NCBI GenBank assembly: GCA_964627535.1
Contig: CAZVJW010000007.1
Coordinates: forward strand, 43,829 to 107,828
DNA from: UBA1447 sp964627535
Lineage (GTDB): Bacteria; Bacillota; Clostridia; Oscillospirales; Acutalibacteraceae
Length of the DNA stretch: 64,000 nucleotides
Direction of reading: 5' to 3'
Below the pieces are notes generated by a model. That model was not told where the DNA came from. It worked only from the letters and a program-made list of their open reading frames with translations, and did not search any database. Positions 1 to 8,689 of the stretch are shown in pieces (positions within the stretch are counted from its first letter, which is position 1; each line of letters begins with the position of its first letter). A program made the position numbers and the translations under genes.

Positions 1-1
1 A

Positions 2-247
2 CTTTCGGCGAAAGACAATGAGCCGGTGAAAGGCTTTAGAATTTGCGGAGCAGACAGAAAATTTTACAATGCCGATGCCGCTGTTTTTGATAAGAATAAA
101 GTAGTATTATCCTCAAGCAATGTTCCAAAGCCCATTGCCGTTTCCTATGCGTTTTGCAACATGAACAATGAAGCGAATCTTTTTAACAGCAGGGGAATCC
201 CCGTGCAGATTTTCAGAACGGATAAAGAGAAGTGCTTAAAACCGTGA
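2..247 (+). CDS. Sialate O-acetylesterase, C-terminal end (partial)
   Basis: The frame is open from the window edge and ends with TGA at 245-247; about 81 residues are visible and the catalytic part lies upstream, outside the window. The visible residues follow the end of SGNH-fold sialic-acid acetylesterases: an ICGADRKFYNADA stretch, a VVLSSSNVPKPIAVSYAF strand pair, then ANLFNSRGIPVQIFRTD, which matches the usual 'ANLYN.EGLPA.PFRT' ending. Such enzymes remove O-acetyl groups from sialic acid or from acetylated plant glycans. A hairpin terminator follows 54 bases after the stop. The family call rests on the tail alone, so the substrate cannot be stated. Confidence 0.75.
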   Translation, partial: LSAKDNEPVKGFRICGADRKFYNADAAVFDKNKVVLSSSNVPKPIAVSYAFCNMNNEANLFNSRGIPVQIFRTDKEKCLKP

Positions 248-301
248 CCGCTTTGAGCAGCACCAACGTATAAAGCCGGAACAAAAAATCTAGATGTACA
301 G

Positions 302-335
302 AAAACTCCTGGGCAGTTTTTGCGCAGGAGTTTTT
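302..335 (+). terminator. Rho-independent terminator after the acetylesterase
   Basis: The arms AAAACTCCTG (302-311) and CAGGAGTTTT (325-334) pair around a short loop and run into TTTTT. The same stem sequence recurs in the terminator at 1829-1865. The A-run on the 5' side would also allow termination on the other strand. Confidence 0.8.
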
Positions 336-369
336 GCATGCATGCTTACTTACTCGAATCTGTTAAATC

Positions 370-471
370 ATACTAATTACTCATAAAAACCTAACTAAAA
401 ATTCCGCATAAAACCCCATAAATCAAAGCTTTTGCTTGATTTTTTAGAGGCTTTTTATCGTGAATTAGTAT
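370..471. repeat. Palindromic 3'-end element, family 1, copy A
   Basis: This 102-bp element starts with ATACTAATTAC and ends with GTGAATTAGTAT. Its two halves form a long imperfect inverted repeat, with the core AATCAAAGC-TTTT-GCTTGATT at the centre. Near-identical copies lie at 18597, 21245, 29813, 30241, 62051 and 62422. The right end shares its last base (471) with the stop codon of the minus-strand regulator gene, so the element forms that gene's 3' untranslated region. Confidence 0.85.
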
Positions 472-1592
472 CAGTTATGTTGTTTTTCTTTCTTTGCATA
501 GGGCTTATATTTTTCAAAAATCGTCTTAAATCCGTCCGTTTTCCCAATATCACCGTTACCAAAATGCAAATCTAAAATTTCAAGCTCTCGTGCTATTTCA
601 TTTTGACTTTCTCCGCAACATATTTTCATCATATCATCTGTAATGGTATCAACTAAAAACGAAGTGTGCTTTGATATCGTTGGTAACTCATCGTATGCTT
701 TACCATAAGCTAACCCTTTATCAAGATAGTCAAAAGCCGTATTATATTCCTTCAAATCTAAATACCTATATGCAATCCAAATATTGAGTTCACACAGATT
801 GTAGAAATCAAAGCCGTAATCGCCATCATCATATATTAAGTTCAATAAATCTACAGCTTTCTGAAGAATACGAATTCTAGTTTTTGCATCGGCTTTTGAA
901 TGCAATGCACAGTTCCTGATTTTTACCATCAGACATTCGGTAAGATTTTTGATGTTCTTTTGAACACATGGAAACCACTCTTCTGTGCCCCGAACATAAA
1001 TGTTTTCCATTTCTTCGTCTGCCGTAAAATAATAATGTTCAGGGAAACGCTTGGCGGTTTCTATTGCTTTTTCTATGTTGCCATCAAGGCAATATAGGCT
1101 GCTCAAAATCGAAAGTGCGCTGTATCTAGGCTTGTCGAGCCGACACTCATCAAACACTCTATCGCACAGTTTGTATAGTTCCTCCTTATGAACCTCGTTT
1201 CCGTAAGGTGCTTCTTTACAATTTGGGTCATAAGTAAGCTGCCACATATATTCATCGACTATTCTGAAATCGTTGGGGAATTCTTTATATGCGGTACACA
1301 TTAAATTGTATTTTTCCATGCTTTTTCCGAGTGCGGAAAGTTTGCGGAATTCACTTAAATAGTTTTCTATCTTTTCTTCATTTTTCGCCGCGTCAAGCCC
1401 GAGCAACTTGTCGGTTGTTACACAAAAATAGCTTGCAAGCGGAAGAATCATTGTGATATCGGGATAGGTTTCATTTCTTTCCCATTTTGACACGGCTTGC
1501 GTGCTGACATTAAGATGCTCCGCCAGCTTTTCCTGCGTGATATTTTTATCGCGGCGCAGACGCTTGATGTTTTCTCCAATACAGATATTCAT
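471..1592 (-). CDS. XRE-family regulator with TPR-like C-terminal half
   Basis: The protein has 373 residues. Residues about 5-60 form a lambda-repressor-type helix-turn-helix (IKRLRRDKNITQEKLAEHL, then VSTQAVSKWERNETYPDI), typical of HTH_3 regulators. The remaining 300 residues are helical, with repeated Leu/Tyr/Ala patterns like tetratricopeptide repeats, which in related regulators bind a peptide or a partner protein. The ATG at 1592 follows a GGAGCG ribosome site. A TATAAT box and a perfect palindrome lie upstream on the minus strand, which suggests autoregulation. No neighbouring target gene is obvious, and the effector is unknown. Confidence 0.85.
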   Translation of the reverse strand: MNICIGENIKRLRRDKNITQEKLAEHLNVSTQAVSKWERNETYPDITMILPLASYFCVTTDKLLGLDAAKNEEKIENYLSEFRKLSALGKSMEKYNLMCTAYKEFPNDFRIVDEYMWQLTYDPNCKEAPYGNEVHKEELYKLCDRVFDECRLDKPRYSALSILSSLYCLDGNIEKAIETAKRFPEHYYFTADEEMENIYVRGTEEWFPCVQKNIKNLTECLMVKIRNCALHSKADAKTRIRILQKAVDLLNLIYDDGDYGFDFYNLCELNIWIAYRYLDLKEYNTAFDYLDKGLAYGKAYDELPTISKHTSFLVDTITDDMMKICCGESQNEIARELEILDLHFGNGDIGKTDGFKTIFEKYKPYAKKEKQHN

Positions 1593-1616
1593 TGTTTTCG
1601 CTCCTTACATAAAGTA

Positions 1617-1643
1617 AACAGGCCTGTTGCTGTTAGTATTATA
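1617..1643 (-). promoter_or_regulatory. Promoter and candidate operator of the XRE regulator
   Basis: On the minus strand a perfect -10 box TATAAT (1638-1643) is followed by the 12-base perfect palindrome AACAGGCCTGTT (1617-1628) between the likely start of transcription and the ribosome site. I see no good -35 box. Its position fits an autorepression site, but that is inference. Confidence 0.45.
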
Positions 1644-1828
1644 GCATCCCAGAGATGAAAATCCAGAACCTGTTAAGTTACGGAATTAAACTCTGGGTTG
1701 ATTTAATCTATTATAGCGTTATTCATCATTCGTATCAAGTGGCATCGGCAAGCAGTTAAATATGCCCTTTCAGGCATTCGATAAAGCCCTGCTTTTGTCT
1801 TTAACAAATCGTATAACGAATAAGATGT

Positions 1829-1865
1829 AAAAACTCCTGCGCAGCAATCTGCAGCAGGAGTTTTT
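1829..1865 (-). terminator. Terminator of the pst-pho operon
   Basis: AAAAACTCCTGC (1829-1840) pairs with GCAGGAGTTTTT (1854-1865). On the minus strand the hairpin ends in a T-run, 17 bases beyond the phoR stop. The stem matches the terminator at 302-335. Confidence 0.8.
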
Positions 1866-1881
1866 AGCTTGGTAAAACTAA

Positions 1882-3597
1882 TTAAATTGACAGCATAGGG
1901 AAACTGACGATAATTTCTGTGCCTTCACCAACCTTGCTTTTTACCCGGATATCGCCCGAATAAAGGACGACGATGTGTTTAACAATCGATAGACCGAGAC
2001 CTGTTCCGCCGATGTTTCTGCTGCGCCCCTTGTCAATCCTGTAGAACCGCTCGAAGATTCTGGGGATATCTTTTTCGGGGATACCGATTCCGGTGTCTGC
2101 AACCGAAACGTGTGCGGTTTCTCCCTCTGCCGCAACATTTACTTTGACGCTTCCGCCTTCATTGTTGTATTTAATCGCGTTTTCTATCAGGTTTGATATC
2201 AAATGCCTTATATCCGACGGGTCGGCGGTTATAACTGTTTTTTCTCCGCTGACTTCTACGGAAATTTTCCCGGTATCGGCCTGCGGCATCAAAGCTTTCA
2301 CCGCCTGCTGCGCGCAGGCAAACAGGTCTACCGGCTCTCTTTTCAGCAGCGCGACCGTGTTTTCAAGGGAAGCAAGCTTTAAAATGTCTTCCAAAAGCGC
2401 TGTGATGCGGGCGGATTCATCCACAATCCTCTGCAAATAGTCATTGAACTGTGCTTTGTCGGTAATCATTCCCGAAGAAAGCAGCTCTGCAAACCCGCTG
2501 ATAGAAGTAATCGGCGTCTTCAGCTCATGCGAGGCGTTTGCGACAAACTCGCTTCGCATCTGCTCCATTTTGCTGTTTTGGGTAACATCGGTCAGGATGA
2601 TAATGGAGCCGTTTTTAAGCCAGCTGGCCGAAACATGATGCACCGAAACGGAATATACCGTGTCGAAATAATCGATGGGGATGTTGAAGATAGCGGAAAC
2701 GCCGGATTTAATGGAGTTTTCAACAGCCGCGACAATCTTCGGGTTATGGGTTAAGTGCAAAAACGGCTTGCCTGTAAAGTAGCCTGTGTTATTAAACAGC
2801 GCTTTTGCGGTGTTGTTGCACAGCAATATTTTTAATTCGCCGTCAATCACCACAAGTCCCTGTTTCATATTGTCCAGCACGAAGCCAAGCTTGTCTTTTT
2901 CGCCTTCCAGGTTTTCAAGTGTCGAAACAATTCCTCTGACCAATGAATTAATGCTGGAGGTCAGCGGAGAGAGTTCCTCGTACTCGGGGTCTTTGAGTTT
3001 TACGGTATAATCGCCGTCTTGAATACTCATAATTTCAGAAGACATTTTTTCTATCGGTTTGATAACAGACGCGGCTGTTCTGGAGGCAACAATAAAGGAA
3101 AACAGAATAGCAAGAACAAGCCCTGTCAATGTGGCAGGCATCAGCTGTTCCAGACGGGGACCCAAACCCTCAACAGGCCGTGCGGCACGGTATATTGTGC
3201 TTTCCGGACTTTTAAGGGTAACATACAAATAGCTCCCGCTCAAAATTGCTGAATCCCGTTGGGAATATCCTTTGCCCGTGGCTCTTGCCTGAATAACCTC
3301 CGGCCTATTATAGTGATTTTCAACAGGAAGTTCGACCGCCGTATCGGCTGAAACTGTGCCGTCGGGTAAAATAATTGTTATGCGAATCCCGCCGCAGGCG
3401 GCGGAAAGTCTTTCGGCTAAAACTCTTGGTTCCGATGTTCTGTCGGCGGATAAAACGGCGGCGGTAAGCGTTGCAAGAATATTCTGCCGGAGGTCTTTTT
3501 CATACCTGCCCTGCAGCATAAATGACAAAACGACCGAAAAAATTAAAACGGTCAGGGTGGAAACTGCTATTAACCTTAAAAAGATTGCCTTCTTCAA
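1882..3597 (-). CDS. phoR: Phosphate-regulon sensor histidine kinase PhoR
   Basis: This membrane kinase senses phosphate state with PstSCAB/PhoU and phosphorylates PhoB. With the start chosen here it has 571 residues: a membrane helix at about 4-28, an extracytoplasmic domain, a second helix near 150-170, HAMP, a PAS domain (VLDNMKQGLVVIDGE), HisKA with SHELKTPITS, and an ATPase domain with NLIENAIKYN, DTGIGIP and GGTGLGLSIV. The TTG at 3597 is preferred because GAGGGAAGGG sits 7 bases before it. The ATG at 3630 has no ribosome site and would add 11 odd residues. It is the last gene of the pst-pho operon, 51 bases after phoB. Confidence 0.93.
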   Translation of the reverse strand: MKKAIFLRLIAVSTLTVLIFSVVLSFMLQGRYEKDLRQNILATLTAAVLSADRTSEPRVLAERLSAACGGIRITIILPDGTVSADTAVELPVENHYNRPEVIQARATGKGYSQRDSAILSGSYLYVTLKSPESTIYRAARPVEGLGPRLEQLMPATLTGLVLAILFSFIVASRTAASVIKPIEKMSSEIMSIQDGDYTVKLKDPEYEELSPLTSSINSLVRGIVSTLENLEGEKDKLGFVLDNMKQGLVVIDGELKILLCNNTAKALFNNTGYFTGKPFLHLTHNPKIVAAVENSIKSGVSAIFNIPIDYFDTVYSVSVHHVSASWLKNGSIIILTDVTQNSKMEQMRSEFVANASHELKTPITSISGFAELLSSGMITDKAQFNDYLQRIVDESARITALLEDILKLASLENTVALLKREPVDLFACAQQAVKALMPQADTGKISVEVSGEKTVITADPSDIRHLISNLIENAIKYNNEGGSVKVNVAAEGETAHVSVADTGIGIPEKDIPRIFERFYRIDKGRSRNIGGTGLGLSIVKHIVVLYSGDIRVKSKVGEGTEIIVSFPMLSI

Positions 3598-3648
3598 ACG
3601 TTTTACCCTTCCCTCAAACCAGCACAACATATTTCAGCAAGCTTAAAA

Positions 3649-4335
3649 TCAGACCAGTGAATAGCCGACGCCCCGGACCGTTCTGATGTATTTCGGATGT
3701 TCGGCGTTGTCGCAAAGCTTTTGCCTTAAAGTTTTGATATGCATATCCAGCGTTCGGCTCTCGCCTTCAAAATCAAACCCCCAGACGCTGTTGAGCAGGT
3801 CCTCCCGCGGGAGCACTCTGCCGGGGCTGCTCATCAGCAGGCAAAGCAGCTCATATTCTTTTAAAGTCAGTTCCGCCGCACACCCGGCAACCGTAACCGT
3901 GCGTTTGCCGGTATCAATGGAGATATCTTTATATTGAAGCGCTTCTGTGCGGCCTTCCGGCTTTTTCTGGCGGCGGACAGCCGCGCGAACCCTTGCCGAA
4001 AGCTCTAAAATTCCAAACGGTTTTGTAATGTAGTCGTCCGCCCCCGCATCCAGGCAAGTTACTTTTTCGGTTTCCGCCGATTTCGCGGTCAGCATGATGA
4101 CGGGTATGCCGGCGTTTGATAGTTTGGCTTTCAGCTGTTTCAAGGCTTCAATCCCGTCAATACCGGGCAGCATAATGTCAAGCAATATTAAATCGGGTTT
4201 TTCCGCTATAACAGCCTTCAGCATGGCCTCGGCATCACCGAAGCTTTCAACGCGGTATGAAAAGGACTTCAGTGCGCAGCACAAAAGCTCTCTGATATTA
4301 TCCTCATCTTCAACAACAAAAATCAGGCTTTCCAT
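3649..4335 (-). CDS. phoB: Phosphate-regulon response regulator PhoB/PhoP
   Basis: This OmpR-type regulator has 228 residues: a receiver domain with the acidic pocket VVEDED, the phospho-acceptor Asp53 in LILLDIMLPG and the conserved Lys in YITKPFG, then a winged-helix DNA-binding domain ending RTVRGVGY. When phosphorylated by PhoR it should bind the 11-bp direct repeats found upstream of pstS. Two ATGs are in tandem (4338 and 4335). The second is 6 bases from GGAG and is preferred. The gene begins 12 bases after the phoU stop. Confidence 0.93.
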   Translation of the reverse strand: MESLIFVVEDEDNIRELLCCALKSFSYRVESFGDAEAMLKAVIAEKPDLILLDIMLPGIDGIEALKQLKAKLSNAGIPVIMLTAKSAETEKVTCLDAGADDYITKPFGILELSARVRAAVRRQKKPEGRTEALQYKDISIDTGKRTVTVAGCAAELTLKEYELLCLLMSSPGRVLPREDLLNSVWGFDFEGESRTLDMHIKTLRQKLCDNAEHPKYIRTVRGVGYSLV

Positions 4336-4347
4336 CATCGTCTCCGT

Positions 4348-5007
4348 TTACAGTATTTGCGTTTTCTTGTGTACGCCCGTTTCGAAAAACTCCACCCATT
4401 CGCAAATATTTTCTGCATGGTCTCCGATGCGCTCCAGGTATTTCGCGATCATCATGCTGTCAATCGCAATATCTGCCATGTCTGGGTTGCTTTTCAGGGT
4501 TGAGATTAAATCATCTTTCACAACATCGAAAAGGTCATCCACTTCATCGTCACGCTCAATTGTGCGCAAAGCCAGCTCAAGGTCGTCGTTAATAAAAGCA
4601 GTGATACTGTCATTAAGCATGCTGATGGCAATCTGTGCCATTTTCGGTATATGCGGGCAGTACTTATAAATATTGTTGTTGCCCAGACGAAGCGCAATAT
4701 CCGCGATGTCGGCAGCCTGGTCCCCGACACGCTCCATATCCGTAATCATTTTCATCGCGGTTGAAATCGCGCGCAAATCCTTTGCAACCGGCTGCTGAAG
4801 CAAAAGCAGACGCATGCAGCGCGCCTCAATCTGAGTTTCCAGCGCATCAACCGCTTTGTCGCCGGCGATAACGTCATTGGCGAGCGCTTGGTTTTCGGGT
4901 TCAAGCGCCTTGACCGATTTAGCAATTGCTTCCTCAATCATCGCCCCCATTTTTATAAGATCGGTATGCAGTTCCTCAAGCTCTCTGTCAAAATATACTC
5001 TGCTCAT
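4348..5007 (-). CDS. phoU: Phosphate transport regulator PhoU
   Basis: PhoU is a cytoplasmic all-helical protein that links the PstSCAB transporter to PhoR and damps signalling when phosphate is ample. The 219 residues form the usual duplicated three-helix bundles, each with a metal-binding E/DxxxD-like stretch (MITDMERVGDQAADIAD and MIAKYLERIGDHAENICEW). Length and position between pstB and phoB are typical. The start at 5007 follows AAAGGA by 7 bases. The longer frame to 5049 adds 14 residues without a ribosome site. Confidence 0.93.
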   Translation of the reverse strand: MSRVYFDRELEELHTDLIKMGAMIEEAIAKSVKALEPENQALANDVIAGDKAVDALETQIEARCMRLLLLQQPVAKDLRAISTAMKMITDMERVGDQAADIADIALRLGNNNIYKYCPHIPKMAQIAISMLNDSITAFINDDLELALRTIERDDEVDDLFDVVKDDLISTLKSNPDMADIAIDSMMIAKYLERIGDHAENICEWVEFFETGVHKKTQIL

Positions 5008-5100
5008 AAAAACATCCTTTCGCTTTAAAAAGAATCTTTGTCTGTTCAACCATTGCCTTTATTATACATTTAATGGTATCAGCTGTAAATGTATCCGGTG

Positions 5101-5856
5101 TTAACCGAAACGGCCGGTAATATAATCTTCTGTCCTCTTATCTTTCGGGTTTGAAAAAATTCTTTTTGTCTCCTCAAACTCAACAACCTCTCCGACAAGA
5201 AAGAAAGCAGTGTAGTCGGATATTCTGGTTGCCTGCTGCATGTTATGCGTTACGATGACAACGGTGTAAAGTTTTGAAAGGTCCTCCATCAGTTCTTCTA
5301 TTTTCATGGTTGAAATGGGGTCGAGCGCGGAGGTGGGTTCGTCCATCAGCAGCACAACGGGTTCTACCGCCAAGGCTCTCGCAATGCACAGCCGCTGCTG
5401 CTGGCCGCCGGACAGGCTAAGCGCGGGCTTTTTTAATCTGTCCTTTACCTCGTCCCATAGCGCCGCGCCCTGTATGCTTTTTTCAACCAACTCATCAAGC
5501 ACAAGCTTTGACTTTAAACCGTGTATCCTCGGGCCGTATGCCACATTGTCGTAAATGCTCATCGGAAACGGGTTCGGTTTTTGAAAAACCATACCGACTT
5601 TTTTGCGAAGCAGCGTTACATCAACTTTTTCTCCGTAAATATCTTCTCCGTCTAAAAAGACCTCACCGGTGATATTAACATCATCAACAAAATCCTGCAT
5701 ACGGTTAAGCACCTTGATAAAAGATGACTTCCCGCAGCCGGAAGGGCCGATTAACGCGGTTATTTTGTTTCTTTCAATCTCCATGGTGATATCTTTTAAA
5801 GCATGATTTTCGCCATAGTAAAGATTTAGATTTTTTGTTGAAATAATACTATCCAT
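5101..5856 (-). CDS. pstB: Phosphate ABC transporter ATPase PstB
   Basis: PstB is the ATPase of the high-affinity phosphate importer. Its 251 residues show Walker A GPSGCGKSS (37-45), the Q-loop FQKPNPFPMSIYDN that is distinctive for PstB, the signature LSGGQQQR, Walker B VVLLMDEPTSALDP and the switch His in VTHNM. The start follows AAGAGG. It lies 5 bases after the pstA stop and 93 bases before the phoU start. Confidence 0.96.
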   Translation of the reverse strand: MDSIISTKNLNLYYGENHALKDITMEIERNKITALIGPSGCGKSSFIKVLNRMQDFVDDVNITGEVFLDGEDIYGEKVDVTLLRKKVGMVFQKPNPFPMSIYDNVAYGPRIHGLKSKLVLDELVEKSIQGAALWDEVKDRLKKPALSLSGGQQQRLCIARALAVEPVVLLMDEPTSALDPISTMKIEELMEDLSKLYTVVIVTHNMQQATRISDYTAFFLVGEVVEFEETKRIFSNPKDKRTEDYITGRFG

Positions 5857-5861
5857 TTCGG

Positions 5862-6725
5862 TCAGCCTCTTTTCATTTTGGAACTGATAAGTTTTGTAAG
5901 GGTGTTAATGCCTAAAACGATAACCATTAATACAACCGCAATTGCATAAACCTGCCCGTAATTAACACCGCGTGAAGCGTATTCATACATCTGTACAGTA
6001 AGGGTCGCGCCCGAGTGCATTGCATGCGTTATAATGTTTTTTGGAAGCTTTGCGCCAACGCCTGCCGTAAAAATAAGCGCTGCGGATTCGCCGACCATTC
6101 TGCCGATACTTAGTATAATCGAAGTGATGATACCGGGCAAGGCACTCGGCAGAATAATGGTTCTGATCATGTACCATTTTGTCGCCCCCATCCCCAAGGC
6201 GCCTTCACGGTATATTTGAGGCACGGTTTTAAGCGCTTCCTGTGTGGTGCGGATGATGATGGGCAGCACAATGATTGTTAACGTCAGCGCTCCGGTTAAA
6301 AGCGAATAACCGAGATGAAGAATAGTTCCGAAGAAAATCGCGCCGAACAAACCGTAAACAATGGAAGGGATGCCGGAAAGGGTTTCGGTGGTAAATTCAA
6401 TGAGCCTCACCAGTTTGCCCTTTTTAGCGTATTCGTTTAAAAAGATGGCCGAGCCGATTCCAATGGGGACAGCAATTATAAGAGTCAATACCACCACATA
6501 AAGCGTGTTAACAATTGCGGGCAAAATACCGACGGTTTGTTTTAAACTGCTCGGCTCGGTGGAAAGAAACTTCCAGGTTATGCTCGGGACACCTTTGACT
6601 AAAATATATATGAAAATTGAGGAAAGCAAGGCAACAGTAACTGCAGCGCTGAAGTATATCAAAAACTTTAAGACAGCATCTTTAGGGCGGAATTTCCTGC
6701 TGCTGTTCATGATGCTGTTATCCAT
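5862..6725 (-). CDS. pstA: Phosphate ABC transporter permease PstA
   Basis: PstA is one of the two membrane subunits of the phosphate importer. The 287 residues hold about six membrane helices (the first at about 22-45) and the permease loop EALKTVPQIYREGALGMGATKW, the EAA motif that docks on PstB. The ATG at 6725 lies 8 bases after AAAGGAGG and overlaps the pstC stop by 8 bases, so the two are translationally coupled. The GTG at 6734 lies inside that ribosome site and is rejected. Confidence 0.95.
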   Translation of the reverse strand: MDNSIMNSSRKFRPKDAVLKFLIYFSAAVTVALLSSIFIYILVKGVPSITWKFLSTEPSSLKQTVGILPAIVNTLYVVVLTLIIAVPIGIGSAIFLNEYAKKGKLVRLIEFTTETLSGIPSIVYGLFGAIFFGTILHLGYSLLTGALTLTIIVLPIIIRTTQEALKTVPQIYREGALGMGATKWYMIRTIILPSALPGIITSIILSIGRMVGESAALIFTAGVGAKLPKNIITHAMHSGATLTVQMYEYASRGVNYGQVYAIAVVLMVIVLGINTLTKLISSKMKRG

Positions 6726-7659
6726 CCCGCTCACCTCCTTTTTTAAGAATCAGGTTCAGGATAATGTTAATAACCATAACAAACACAAACAGAACAAGCC
6801 CCATCCCGAACAGTGCATCCCGGTGTATACCGGAGGCATAGTTCATGTCGGAGACGATACCGGTTGTTAAAAATTTTACACTGTTAAACGGCAATGGGAA
6901 GTTCGCGACATTGCCGGCAACAAGAATAATTGCCATTGCTTCCCCGACTGCTCTGCCGATTCCAAGAACAATTGAGGTAATAATACCCGATTTTGCGGTG
7001 GGGATAAGCACTTTAAAAATGGTTTGTATATGAGTAGCGCCGACGCCGAACGAAGCATCGCGATAATCTAAGGGGACTGCTCTGATTGAAGATTCGCTGA
7101 CATTGATCACCGTTGGCAGAATCATTATCGCCAGAACAAGTACAGCTGCAATAAGGCTCGCACCGCCGGTAAATTGATGTGTTGCGGAGTTTTTAAAAAC
7201 AGCAAGCTCAATTTCCGCAATAACCGGAACTAAAACGATAAGCCCGAGAAAACCGTAGATCACCGAGGGAATTCCCGCAAGGAGTTCAATCGCAGGCCTG
7301 ACAATTTTATATAAAGGTTTAGGAGCGAGCTCCGCGAGAAAAACAGCTGTCAACACACCGATAGGCACACCTATAAGCACTGCAAGGAATGTACCGGTTA
7401 AAGAAGTTAAAATAATCTTAAGTATCCCAAATTTCCCCGCGTTGGGGTCCCATATCGGGGAAAAAAGAAACTCCCGGACACCGACTTTTGAAAAGACAGG
7501 TGCCCCGGAAATGATCATATAAACGGAAATTGTGGCAACAGCCAGCACCGCCACACTGCCGCACACAAAAAATATTAATTCCATTGTTTTTTCAACAAGC
7601 GATTTTGTTTTACTGGTTCCGATTATCGAAGATACGTGTTTTTCATCTTCTGCCTGCAT
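6718..7659 (-). CDS. pstC: Phosphate ABC transporter permease PstC
   Basis: PstC is the partner membrane subunit to PstA. The 313 residues carry an N-terminal helix near 30-55, the conserved periplasmic-side segment FLFSPIWDPNAGKFGILK typical of PstC, and the EAA loop SSIRAVPLDYRDASFGVGAT. The start at 7659 follows GGGAGGT. A hairpin between pstS and pstC probably lowers expression of pstC and downstream genes relative to pstS. Confidence 0.95.
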   Translation of the reverse strand: MQAEDEKHVSSIIGTSKTKSLVEKTMELIFFVCGSVAVLAVATISVYMIISGAPVFSKVGVREFLFSPIWDPNAGKFGILKIILTSLTGTFLAVLIGVPIGVLTAVFLAELAPKPLYKIVRPAIELLAGIPSVIYGFLGLIVLVPVIAEIELAVFKNSATHQFTGGASLIAAVLVLAIMILPTVINVSESSIRAVPLDYRDASFGVGATHIQTIFKVLIPTAKSGIITSIVLGIGRAVGEAMAIILVAGNVANFPLPFNSVKFLTTGIVSDMNYASGIHRDALFGMGLVLFVFVMVINIILNLILKKGGERDG

Positions 7660-7709
7660 ATTAGACCTCCCGGAAGTGACTGAGGATAATTTCACAAAAA
7701 TCCAAGCTT

Positions 7710-7735
7710 GCCCTCAAGTTTTTACTCTCGAGGGC
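7710..7735 (-). terminator. Attenuator-like hairpin between pstS and pstC
   Basis: GCCCTCAAG (7710-7718) pairs with CTCGAGGGC (7727-7735). On the minus strand the hairpin is followed, after a few bases, by a T-rich stretch. A partial terminator or RNA-stabilising stem here is common in pst operons, giving more PstS than membrane subunits. The T-run is displaced, so termination would be leaky. Confidence 0.55.
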
Positions 7736-7782
7736 TTGCCATTATGGCTTTTTTCTGATAGCTACTGAGCGCGAAGTCTAAT

Positions 7783-8622
7783 CTAGTTAACTGATACGAA
7801 CTTCTGGTCCGTTACAATCTTTTGACCGTCTTCGCTGAGGATGAAACTGATGAACGCGGCAGCCGCAGCGCTTAAAGCGGTATCTTTTCTGTTGACGAGA
7901 AGGAATGGTCTGACCAGTGGATATGAACTGTCTTTCACGGATTCGACAGTAATCGCAATATTGTCAAGTGCAACTGTTTTAACGGTAGCATCTACTGCTT
8001 CGAACGAAACATATCCGATTGAATTCTTGGTGCTCTGAACAGTCGCTTTTACCGCACCGGTGCTGTCCTTTTCCTGAGCGTAAACCGCTTTCGGATTAGG
8101 GCTTTTTCCGTCAATTTTCAGCAACTCTTCAAAAGCGCCTCTGGTTCCGGATGCCGCATCACGCCCGACAACAACGATTGCCCCGGCAGCTCCGCCGACT
8201 TCGGACCAGTCTTTAACCGTTCCGGTGTAAATATCCTTTAACTGCTGTGTTGTAAGATTGTTGACCATGATATCATTATTAACAATGACAGCAATACCGT
8301 CATAAGCAATAATGGTTTCAGTTAGTCCGGTTTCTTCAGACTTCAGTTCTCTTGAGGACATGCCAAGATCAATCTTTTTTGCTATTGCGTCTGAAATACC
8401 GACGGAGGAGCCGCCTTCCTGAATATCAATCTGTACGCCGTCATTGATTTCCATATAGGCTTCGGCAAGGGCATCAGCTACAGGCTTTACTGAGGTTGAG
8501 CCGGAAAGTGTAATTGTGCCTGCAATTGAAGTGCCGTCAGTTGCTTTGCTGCAGCCGTAGAAAAGAGTGGTTGTGCCGATTGCTAGAACGAAAACGATTA
8601 CCGATATAATGATTCTCTTCAT
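7783..8622 (-). CDS. pstS: Phosphate-binding lipoprotein PstS
   Basis: PstS is the extracellular phosphate receptor of the Pst importer. The 279 residues begin with a lipoprotein signal peptide ending LFYGC (Cys24 is the likely lipid anchor). Ligand-binding loops are visible: LSGSTSVKP, SSRELK and GRDAASGTRGAF. The start at 8622 has AAGGAG 8 bases away. The frame runs on upstream for 57 residues that lack any ribosome site and would bury the signal peptide. It is the first gene of the operon, behind the Pho box. Confidence 0.95.
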   Translation of the reverse strand: MKRIIISVIVFVLAIGTTTLFYGCSKATDGTSIAGTITLSGSTSVKPVADALAEAYMEINDGVQIDIQEGGSSVGISDAIAKKIDLGMSSRELKSEETGLTETIIAYDGIAVIVNNDIMVNNLTTQQLKDIYTGTVKDWSEVGGAAGAIVVVGRDAASGTRGAFEELLKIDGKSPNPKAVYAQEKDSTGAVKATVQSTKNSIGYVSFEAVDATVKTVALDNIAITVESVKDSSYPLVRPFLLVNRKDTALSAAAAAFISFILSEDGQKIVTDQKFVSVN

Positions 8623-8689
8623 TTTCCCATCTCCTTTATTATTGTGTTTCAAGCGTACCACAATGACCGGATTGCCGAAATCAAAAAAA

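Noticed and set aside
370..471. CRISPR-like reading of the dispersed 103-bp repeats
   Set aside because: The copies are far apart, palindromic along their whole length, in both orientations, and have no regular spacers or cas genes.
2093..2754. Several open frames on the plus strand opposite phoR
   Set aside because: They are antisense shadows of a clearly coding histidine kinase gene, have no ribosome sites and no recognisable domains.
7660..7695. Extended N-terminus of PstC from 7695
   Set aside because: GGGAGGT stands directly before the ATG at 7659; the extra 12 codons have no ribosome site.
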